From an uncultured Alteromonadaceae bacterium (lineage in GTDB: Bacteria; Pseudomonadota; Gammaproteobacteria; Enterobacterales; Alteromonadaceae): DNA of 64,000 nt. The notes below the pieces were generated by a model. That model was not told where the DNA came from. It ran no database searches and worked only from the letters and a program-made list of their open reading frames with translations. Every line of letters begins with the position of its first letter. The first letter of the stretch is position 1. Where the stretch lies: NCBI GenBank assembly GCA_913056495.1, contig CAJXMO010000003.1:186001-250000 (forward strand), read 5' to 3'. The position numbers and the translations under genes are program-made. This document shows positions 57,435 to 64,000 of this stretch, piece by piece.

Positions 57435-58145
57435 ATGGATTTAAAATTAGATAAACACATATCGGGTCAGTTTAATACTGAGCTTGAACACATAATGAGC
57501 AGTGTGCTCGACATGGGCGGATTGGTTGAGCAACAAATCAGTCAGGCGCTGGAAGCTATCAGTAACTGTGATGCTAAACTTGCTGAAAAAGTGATTGAAA
57601 ACGATGATAAAATTAATCGTTATGAAGTGGCTATTGACGAAGAATGTGCACGCATCATTGCAAAGCGTCAGCCTGCCGCAATTGATTTAAGAATTATTTT
57701 AGCGGTTGCAAAAATGATAGCTGACTTAGAACGAATTGGTGATGAAACCTGCCGCATGGTCCGAGCTGCACAGGCTCAATATAAAAATCAGGATCATCAG
57801 TTTATTGTTGATTTGGATCACATGGGTCAACAAGTTTTAATTATGTTTAATAAGGTGTTGGACGCTATCGCGAGAATGGATAGCGATGCCGCCTATGAAG
57901 TGCATAAGCTTGACAAGAAAATTGACAAGGCTTACGAAGCAATCACACGTCAGCTAATGACACATATGATGGAAGATCCGCGTTCTATACCAAAAGTGAT
58001 GGATGTGGTTTGGGCGACTCGTTCGCTTGAGCGAATCGGTGACAGGTGCCAGAACATCAGTGAGCATGTGATTTACTTAATTAAAGGCAAAGATGTGCGC
58101 CATCGCAGCCGAGAGCATATCGAAAAAATGTTAGATGTGAAATAA
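57435..58145 (+). CDS. phoU: Phosphate signalling protein PhoU
   Basis: 236 residues in two similar three-helix PhoU repeats (about 20-110 and 125-220), each with a metal-binding ExxxD-type segment such as ADLERIGDETCRM and RSLERIGDRCQNI. PhoU represses PhoR signalling when phosphate is ample. It ends the pst operon, 61 bp after pstB, and is followed by a terminator. Confidence 0.95.
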   Translation: MDLKLDKHISGQFNTELEHIMSSVLDMGGLVEQQISQALEAISNCDAKLAEKVIENDDKINRYEVAIDEECARIIAKRQPAAIDLRIILAVAKMIADLERIGDETCRMVRAAQAQYKNQDHQFIVDLDHMGQQVLIMFNKVLDAIARMDSDAAYEVHKLDKKIDKAYEAITRQLMTHMMEDPRSIPKVMDVVWATRSLERIGDRCQNISEHVIYLIKGKDVRHRSREHIEKMLDVK

Positions 58146-58185
58146 CCCGCATTTATTTAGCTCTCATTTATTTAGCTTAAGATAC

Positions 58186-58216
58186 AAAAAAGCTCAGTCC
58201 GGGACTGAGCTTTTTT
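58186..58216. terminator. Bidirectional terminator between phoU and rhlE
   Basis: AAAAAAGCTCAGTCC and GGACTGAGCTTTTTT give a 10-bp stem with a very short loop, A-run on one side and T-run on the other. Confidence 0.88.
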
Positions 58217-58337
58217 ATCGGTAGCAGCATAAAACGCTCTGGAGCCTGTTGACGTTTGGTGTACAAATTTTGTTCTAACCAAACGCGTTTTGCTCGCGAC
58301 GCGAGATATGTAGCATAGTTATTCTCGGCAATACGCT

Positions 58338-59786
58338 CTAGTTTTTATCCGCTACTTTAAATGTAAAAGGTTTAGATTTTGCCGGTTTAGCTTTGTGCCT
58401 TCTGGGTTTTGAAGCCGGCTGGTTTTCAGCTTTTTGATGCGACTGATTCGCTCGGTTATCTTCACGATTTGCCCGACTGTTTTTATGTTGTGGTCGCTTG
58501 GCTTTTTCATCTGTTCGGTTGTGCGTGCGGCGACGTCCGTTTGCTGTTTCAGGCTTGTCAGCATTGGTTTCGTTGGCACTATCAATATGCGTCTTTTTCG
58601 GCTTTTTAGGACGTTTTTTCTTGGGGGCTCGCAGTACAGATTCAGGTAAGGCGTTAACCGGCTCAAATCTGGGCAGATTTTTTCTCGGCAGTACTTTTTG
58701 AATTAATCTTTCAATATCAAATAACTGTTTACTTTCTGCTGCACAAACCAAAGAAACAGCCTGGCCGGTTTGTCCGGCGCGGCCCGTGCGGCCAATTCGG
58801 TGAACATAATCTTCCGCGACATTCGGTAAATCAAAGTTGACCACCTGAGGTAACTGACTGATGTCAATTCCGCGAGCGGCAATATCTGTTGCAACCAATA
58901 CCCGGGTTTCACCCGCTTTAAATTCAGCTAACGCTTTTGTTCTGGCGGCCTGACTTTTATTGCCGTGAATTGCAGCTGTTTTAATATCTGCAGAGCAAAG
59001 TTGTCGGACTAAACGGTTCGCGCCATGTTTGGTGCGGCTAAATACCAGAACTTGTTGCCAGTTATTGTCTAAAATCAGTTCAATCAGAGCGTCTGTCTTT
59101 TTGTTTTTATCAACCGGACAAATCCAGTGCTCGACCGTATCTACTGTGGAGTTAGCCGGTGTGACAGATATTTCAATTGGATCATTGATTAAGCCTTTTG
59201 CCAGCGCTTTTATCTCATCTGAGAAGGTAGCGGAAAACATCAGGTTCTGACGATTTTTCGGCAATAAACGAATAATTCTTTTAATGTCATGAATAAAGCC
59301 CATATCCAACATACGATCGGCTTCGTCCAGCACCAGTGTTTCGAGTTCGTCAAAACGGATGGCATTTTGCTGATATAAATCGAGCAAACGGCCAGGGGTT
59401 GCGACTAATATATCAACGCCTTTGGTGAGTCTGAGCATTTGTGGGTTTATTTTCACACCGCCATAAACCACATCGGTTTTTAGTGTCAAAAATTGGCTGT
59501 ATTTTGCTATGTTATCAGCAACCTGAGCTGCCAGCTCGCGGGTTGGTGTTAAAATCAGGGTTTTGACCTGATTTGAACCTGCGCTTTTTTGACCGGCCAA
59601 TTTTTCTAGAATCGGAAGTGTGAACCCCGCTGTTTTCCCGGTGCCAGTTTGCGCCGCAGCCATAATGTCTCGGCCGGATAAAATTGCGGGAACCGCTTTC
59701 GCCTGAATCGGGGATGGTGATTCATATCCCTGGGCTTCAATCGCTTTTAAAATAGGTTTTGATAAACCTAATTCAGTAAACTTCAT
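58338..59786 (-). CDS. rhlE: DEAD-box RNA helicase, RhlE type
   Basis: 482 residues from the ATG at 59786 ([12 protein letters not shown], the conserved start); an ATG four codons upstream is possible. Motifs in order: Q motif [27 protein letters not shown] in [16 protein letters not shown] in MFSATF, and [10 protein letters not shown]. Beyond about residue 365 the tail is a basic, low-complexity K/R/N/P-rich extension that probably binds RNA or ribosomes. RhlE homologues help ribosome assembly and RNA turnover. It is convergent with phoU. Confidence 0.9.
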   Translation of the reverse strand: MKFTELGLSKPILKAIEAQGYESPSPIQAKAVPAILSGRDIMAAAQTGTGKTAGFTLPILEKLAGQKSAGSNQVKTLILTPTRELAAQVADNIAKYSQFLTLKTDVVYGGVKINPQMLRLTKGVDILVATPGRLLDLYQQNAIRFDELETLVLDEADRMLDMGFIHDIKRIIRLLPKNRQNLMFSATFSDEIKALAKGLINDPIEISVTPANSTVDTVEHWICPVDKNKKTDALIELILDNNWQQVLVFSRTKHGANRLVRQLCSADIKTAAIHGNKSQAARTKALAEFKAGETRVLVATDIAARGIDISQLPQVVNFDLPNVAEDYVHRIGRTGRAGQTGQAVSLVCAAESKQLFDIERLIQKVLPRKNLPRFEPVNALPESVLRAPKKKRPKKPKKTHIDSANETNADKPETANGRRRTHNRTDEKAKRPQHKNSRANREDNRANQSHQKAENQPASKPRRHKAKPAKSKPFTFKVADKN

Positions 59787-59919
59787 ATATGCTCTCATAG
59801 GTGATAAATAGCAGCTTAAATGGGCAATTATTTAAGCGGGCGGCAAGCTTACCCTAATCACAGCTAAACTGCTAACATATTTCACCCAGTGCAGTGGTTG
59901 GCTTTTAGCTAAGATAGCC

Positions 59920-59948
59920 TGTTAAAATACATGCTTAGGGTATATAAT
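59920..59948 (+). promoter_or_regulatory. Probable aspS promoter
   Basis: A perfect TATAAT (59943-59948) lies 89 bp before aspS, with TGTTAA 17 bp upstream as a poor -35. No other candidate stands out in the 250-bp gap. Confidence 0.5.
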
Positions 59949-60037
59949 CCGTGGCAATTTTTGCATTGGTCTGGCGCTAAAGCTGACCAGCTCATAAAAT
60001 CTCAGTTAAAAATATTAGAATCAGGAATAGAATAAAT

Positions 60038-61810
60038 ATGCGAAGCCATTATTGTGGTCAGGTCAATGAATCTTTAGTCGGTCAGTCAGTAACTTTGTGT
60101 GGTTGGGTAAATCGTCGCCGTGATTTAGGCGGTTTGATTTTTATCGATTTACGTGATGTGAAAGGGCTGGTTCAAGTGGTTGTCGACCCTGATTTTGAAG
60201 CTCTGTTTGAAACTGCAAACAAATTAAAACACGAGTTTTGTATTCAATTAAGCGGTACGGTTAGAGCACGCCCGGAAAGTCAGGTAAATAAAAATATGGC
60301 AACGGGTGCGGTTGAAATTCTGGCATCAGAATTAACCATTTTAAATAGCTCTGATGTACTACCAATTGATATGGGTGGCCATCAAAATAACTCAGAAGAA
60401 CAAAGATTAAAATATCGTTATTTAGATTTGCGTCGCCCGGACATGACTAACAAAATTAAATTTCGCGCTAAAGTCACCAGTGAAATTCGTAATTATTTAG
60501 ACAGCAATGACTTTCTGGATATTGAAACACCAATATTAACTAAGGCCACGCCAGAAGGTGCGCGAGACTATTTGGTTCCGAGCCGCACGCATAAAGGTCA
60601 ATTTTTTGCGTTGCCCCAGTCTCCTCAGTTATTTAAACAGTTATTAATGATGTCCGGAATGGACAGATATTACCAAATCGTTAAATGTTTCCGAGATGAA
60701 GATTTACGAGCGGATCGTCAGCCTGAATTTACCCAGATTGATATCGAAACTTCTTTTATGTCGGCTGACGAAGTCATGGCAATAACCGAAGATATGGTAC
60801 GCAAACTTTTTGTTAAGTTGCTGGATATCGATTTGGGTGACTTCCCTAAAATGACCTACGCAGAAGCTATGACTAAATATGGTAGCGATAAGCCGGACTT
60901 ACGTATTGCGCTGGAAATGGTTGATGTTGCAGATTTATTGAAAGACGTTGAATTTAAAGTATTCTCTGGCCCGGCAAATGATCCTAAAGGTCGAGTGGCG
61001 GCATTAAAAGTGCCAGGTGGTGCGGATAAATTCTCACGGAAAGACATTGACGAGCTGACGAAATTTGTTGGTATTTATGGCGCAAAAGGTCTTGCATGGT
61101 TAAAAGTGAATGACCTGGATAAAGGCATGGAAGGCTTACAGTCTCCGATTTTAAAATTCTTACCGGAAGACGTAGCTAAAGGCATTTTAGATAGAGTTGA
61201 AGCGCAAACGGGTGACATTATTTTCTTCGGCTCTGATAAATATACGGTTGTCTCTGAAGCCATAGGTGCACTTCGTTTGAAAGTTGGCGAGCAGCTTGGA
61301 TTAGTGGAAGACGCATGGAAACCTTTATGGGTAGTCGATTTTCCAATGTTTGAAGAATACGAAGGTGGCTTGACGCCACTTCATCATCCGTTTACAGCGC
61401 CGGTTGGTGTAACTGCAGAAGCGTTAAAAGCCAACCCTGAAAAAACCTTATCAAATGCATATGACATGGTTTTAAATGGCTGTGAAGTCGGCGGTGGTTC
61501 TGTTCGTATACATCAGCAGGATATGCAATCAGCTGTATTTGATATTTTGGGTATAGGTGAAGAAGAAGCAGAAGAGAAATTTGGCTTTTTGTTAGATGCA
61601 TTAAAATTTGGTGCGCCGCCTCATGCTGGTTTAGCATTTGGTTTAGACAGATTAGTTATGTTGATGACAGGTGCGACATCTATTCGTGATGTAATGGCAT
61701 TCCCGAAAACAACGACAGCGGCTTGTCCGTTAACGAATGCCCCAGGTTTTGCTAACCCGGATCAAATCAAAGAGCTAGGTATTCAAACACTTCCTGCTGA
61801 AAAAGCATAA
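60038..61810 (+). CDS. aspS: Aspartyl-tRNA synthetase
   Basis: 590 residues, full length. An N-terminal OB-fold anticodon domain ([20 protein letters not shown]), then class II motifs: motif 2 [20 protein letters not shown], the GAD insertion region, and motif 3 [15 protein letters not shown]. It charges tRNA-Asp. Monocistronic or co-transcribed with yebC; a terminator separates the two. Confidence 0.97.
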   Translation: MRSHYCGQVNESLVGQSVTLCGWVNRRRDLGGLIFIDLRDVKGLVQVVVDPDFEALFETANKLKHEFCIQLSGTVRARPESQVNKNMATGAVEILASELTILNSSDVLPIDMGGHQNNSEEQRLKYRYLDLRRPDMTNKIKFRAKVTSEIRNYLDSNDFLDIETPILTKATPEGARDYLVPSRTHKGQFFALPQSPQLFKQLLMMSGMDRYYQIVKCFRDEDLRADRQPEFTQIDIETSFMSADEVMAITEDMVRKLFVKLLDIDLGDFPKMTYAEAMTKYGSDKPDLRIALEMVDVADLLKDVEFKVFSGPANDPKGRVAALKVPGGADKFSRKDIDELTKFVGIYGAKGLAWLKVNDLDKGMEGLQSPILKFLPEDVAKGILDRVEAQTGDIIFFGSDKYTVVSEAIGALRLKVGEQLGLVEDAWKPLWVVDFPMFEEYEGGLTPLHHPFTAPVGVTAEALKANPEKTLSNAYDMVLNGCEVGGGSVRIHQQDMQSAVFDILGIGEEEAEEKFGFLLDALKFGAPPHAGLAFGLDRLVMLMTGATSIRDVMAFPKTTTAACPLTNAPGFANPDQIKELGIQTLPAEKA

Positions 61811-61817
61811 TCTTACG

Positions 61818-61848
61818 AAAAGCCATGCCTGCATTGGCATGGCTTTTT
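61818..61848 (+). terminator. Rho-independent terminator after aspS
   Basis: AGCCATGCC and GGCATGGCT form a 9-bp stem with a 6-base loop, followed by TTTT. Confidence 0.88.
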
Positions 61849-61910
61849 CGCTTTCCGGTTAGTCTCACATCACATACGATTCGATTTAAGAAACAATTTA
61901 GGAGTTTATT

Positions 61911-62654
61911 ATGGCTGGGCACAGTAAATGGGCCAACATTAAACATAGAAAAGCAGCGCAAGATGCAAAGCGTGGCAAGATTTTTACTAAATTAATTCGA
62001 GAATTAACGGTTTCTGCCAGACAGGGTGGCTCAGACGTCAGTTCAAACCCAAGGCTAAGAGCGGCTGTCGATAAAGCCTTATCCAGTAATATGACGCGTG
62101 ACACCATCGACAGAGCTGTTAAAAGAGGCTCGGGTGAGTTAGAAGGCCAGGAGTTAGAAGAGCTTACTTATGAAGGTTATGGCGTTGATGGTACCGCTAT
62201 TTTAGTTGAGTGCATGACGGATAATAAAAACCGGACTGTATCTGAAGTGCGTCACGCATTTAGTAAATGTGGTGGCAACTTAGGTACAGATGGTTCAGTA
62301 GCTTACTTATTTGAAAAAAAAGGCGTATTGACATTTACCCAAGCCGAAGAAGATGAGTTATTAGAAGCAGCACTTGAAGCGGGGGCCGAGGATGTGGTTG
62401 AGCAGGACGATGGTAGCTTTGAAGTGTATACCACGCCCGATGCGTTTGGTGAGGTAAAAGATAACCTTGCAGCAGAACAATTGAATCCTGAAAGTGCGGA
62501 GGTAACTTTGGTTCCCAGTACTAAGGTATCACTTGACGCAGACTCTGCGCCTAAATTTATGCGCTTAGTGGATATGCTGGAGGATTTGGATGATGTTCAA
62601 AATGTTTACAGTAATGCCGATATAGCGGATGATGTTCTTGAACAGATGGAATAG
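61911..62654 (+). CDS. yebC: YebC/PmpR family protein
   Basis: 247 residues, full length, starting with the invariant [21 protein letters not shown]. The family acts as DNA-binding regulator in some species and as a factor that relieves ribosome stalling at proline stretches in others. TAGGAG precedes the ATG. It is upstream of ruvCAB, the usual order. Confidence 0.95.
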   Translation: MAGHSKWANIKHRKAAQDAKRGKIFTKLIRELTVSARQGGSDVSSNPRLRAAVDKALSSNMTRDTIDRAVKRGSGELEGQELEELTYEGYGVDGTAILVECMTDNKNRTVSEVRHAFSKCGGNLGTDGSVAYLFEKKGVLTFTQAEEDELLEAALEAGAEDVVEQDDGSFEVYTTPDAFGEVKDNLAAEQLNPESAEVTLVPSTKVSLDADSAPKFMRLVDMLEDLDDVQNVYSNADIADDVLEQME

Positions 62655-62663
62655 GAAGCTGGG

Positions 62664-63185
62664 TTGAGCATCATTTTAGGTATAGATCCGGGCTCAAGGA
62701 TCACAGGCTATGGCGTTATCAGACAGTCACGTAATCAGTTTCAGTATTTGGGCAGTGGCTGTATTCGTTTAGGTGATGCCCCTTTACCCGAACGCCTGAT
62801 CAATATTTTTAATGGTGTTAGTGAAATCATTACTCAGTTTAAGCCGGATTCATTTGCTATCGAGCAGGTCTTTCTGGCGCATAACCCGGATTCTGCACTT
62901 AAGTTGGGACAGGCCCGCGGCTCTGCCATAGTTGCAGCCGGTCACGCCGGACTCGAAGTCGCAGAATTCTCAGCACGGCAAATTAAACAAGCCGTTGTAG
63001 GCAAAGGTAATGCTGAAAAAGCTCAGGTTCAGCATATGGTTTCCCATATCTTAAAGTTGAATCAAAAGCCTCAGGCGGATGCCGCTGATGCGCTGGCCGT
63101 TGCGCTTTGTTATGCTCATACCAGACAAAGTTTAATCGGACTGGCGGGGCAGGCAACCAAAACGGTTAGACGACGCCTGCGCTAA
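62664..63185 (+). CDS. ruvC: Holliday junction resolvase RuvC
   Basis: 173 residues. The first catalytic aspartate is in [14 protein letters not shown] and the later acidic set in AIEQVF and [13 protein letters not shown]. It cleaves Holliday junctions with RuvAB. The start is a TTG at 62664, 9 bp after yebC, with AGGAAG upstream; the protein begins right at the conserved strand, so no earlier start is needed. Confidence 0.95.
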   Translation: MSIILGIDPGSRITGYGVIRQSRNQFQYLGSGCIRLGDAPLPERLINIFNGVSEIITQFKPDSFAIEQVFLAHNPDSALKLGQARGSAIVAAGHAGLEVAEFSARQIKQAVVGKGNAEKAQVQHMVSHILKLNQKPQADAADALAVALCYAHTRQSLIGLAGQATKTVRRRLR

Positions 63186-63228
63186 ACCCGATTGAGTCAA
63201 ATCAAATTAAAATAATAAGGCAAGTGAG

Positions 63229-63855
63229 ATGATCTCCAGATTAACCGGCATAATAGTTGAAAAATTACCACCCGAATGTGTTTTAGATGTGAATGGCGTT
63301 GGTTATGAGATTAATTTGCCGATGACCAGCTTTTATCAATTGGCCGAACTAGATCAGCAACAAACCATATTCATCCATCAGGTGTTTCGTGAAGACGCTC
63401 AAGCACTGTATGGATTTCATAGCCGTTATGAAAGGGACCTATTTCGAGAATTGCTGAAAGCGAACGGTGTTGGCCCCAAACTGGCATTGGCTATTTTATC
63501 AGCCATGTCGGGTCCTGAGTTTATCAGTACAGTACAGCACTCAGAAGTGAATCGCTTGGTGAAAATACCGGGCGTGGGTAAAAAAACGGCTGAGCGTTTA
63601 TTACTTGAAATGAAAGACAGGCTAGCAAAATGGCAGGCTGTGAGTCAGGCGCCTGATGGTATAGAAACACTTGGCGAAGATGCACAAGCCCAGGTTAATT
63701 TTGTTGCACCACAAAATGCAAGTCGGGATGCAGTTGAAGCTTTAATCGCACTGGGTTATAAAGCTAATCAGGCAGAAGCCGCAGTGAAAAAAGTTGCTCA
63801 GACGGATTCGTCTAGTGAGCAAATAATTCGTTTAGCCCTTAAGAGCATGTTGTAA
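63229..63855 (+). CDS. ruvA: Holliday junction branch migration protein RuvA
   Basis: 208 residues. OB domain (MISRLTGIIVEKLPPECVLDVNGVGYEI), helix-hairpin-helix region with GVGPKLALAIL and IPGVGKKTAERLLLEM, and the flexible linker to the C-terminal domain III that binds RuvB (RDAVEALIALGYKANQAEAA). It lies 43 bp after ruvC and 3 bp before ruvB. Confidence 0.96.
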   Translation: MISRLTGIIVEKLPPECVLDVNGVGYEINLPMTSFYQLAELDQQQTIFIHQVFREDAQALYGFHSRYERDLFRELLKANGVGPKLALAILSAMSGPEFISTVQHSEVNRLVKIPGVGKKTAERLLLEMKDRLAKWQAVSQAPDGIETLGEDAQAQVNFVAPQNASRDAVEALIALGYKANQAEAAVKKVAQTDSSSEQIIRLALKSML

Positions 63856-63858
63856 CTT

Positions 63859-64000
63859 ATGATAGAAGCCGATCGCTTAATCAGTGCTGAAGCACAATTT
63901 GATGAAGAAACCGTAGACAGAGCTATACGGCCGCAGACGCTCGCCGATTATACCGGTCAGAAACATGTTGTTGAGCAAATGAGTATTGCGATTGAAGCGT
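63859..64000 (+). CDS. ruvB: Holliday junction branch migration ATPase RuvB (N-terminus only)
   Basis: The first 47 codons before the window ends. The translation begins [17 protein letters not shown] and reaches [19 protein letters not shown], the conserved N-terminal part of RuvB ahead of its Walker A. It completes yebC-ruvC-ruvA-ruvB. The ATP-binding site is outside the window. Confidence 0.95.
   Translation, partial: MIEADRLISAEAQFDEETVDRAIRPQTLADYTGQKHVVEQMSIAIEA

Overview
This window is chromosomal DNA from a low-GC marine-type gammaproteobacterium, most likely in the Alteromonadales (Alteromonas, Catenovulum or Pseudoalteromonas relatives). That placement rests on gene order (tolC / nudF-yqiB-cpdA-yqiA-parE; lolB-ispE-prs back to back with hemA-prfA-prmC; yebC-ruvC-ruvA-ruvB; pstCAB-phoU) and on families typical of the group (NhaB, DUF3369 HD-GYP regulators, DUF3081, enlarged PstC and PstA). 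It is an inference; no 16S rRNA or other definitive marker is present. I saw no tRNA, rRNA, CRISPR array, prophage or transposase gene.

Layout. 1-4.6 kb: 3' part of thiI, then panE and a VanZ-like gene on the minus strand, then aroF-tyrA. 4.8-11.7 kb: a diguanylate cyclase response regulator, tolC, and the nudF-to-parE operon. 11.8-17.4 kb: ppnP, ldhA, gpx and the fadI-fadJ beta-oxidation operon. 17.6-25.8 kb: Bax-like glucosaminidase, cvfB, dsbB, nhaB, the lolCDE operon and a DUF3081 gene. 25.9-34.1 kb: prs-ispE-lolB against hemA-prfA-prmC, an HD-GYP regulator and panB. 34.2-43.7 kb is the accessory part. 43.8-58.1 kb is a phosphate/polyphosphate district: ppk-ppx, gcvR, a chemoreceptor, a DUF47 protein with Pit, and pstCAB-phoU. 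58.3-64 kb: rhlE, aspS, yebC, ruvC, ruvA and the start of ruvB.

The accessory stretch at 35-39 kb carries the most unusual structure. Two tandem 94-bp palindrome-bearing repeats lie in front of a HI0933-type flavoprotein gene. Its last 153 bp, including the stop codon, occur again 940 bp downstream. Between the copies sits a two-gene HEPN/MNT toxin-antitoxin-like module carrying the RX4HXY motif. The two copies differ at only five positions and every difference is synonymous, which points to replacement by a homologous end from a relative rather than local duplication. Directly beyond are a decayed Fic gene on the minus strand and an intact class II Fic gene whose promoter carries three copies of TGGCCGTAT at an exact 20-bp period.

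The phosphate district appears to be wired to PhoB. Good Pho boxes precede ppk and pstC, with -10 elements 10 bp downstream in both, and a third precedes the chemoreceptor gene, suggesting phosphate-starvation-induced chemotaxis. Neither pstS nor phoBR is in the window. TyrA lacks most of the usual chorismate mutase domain and is probably only a prephenate dehydrogenase.
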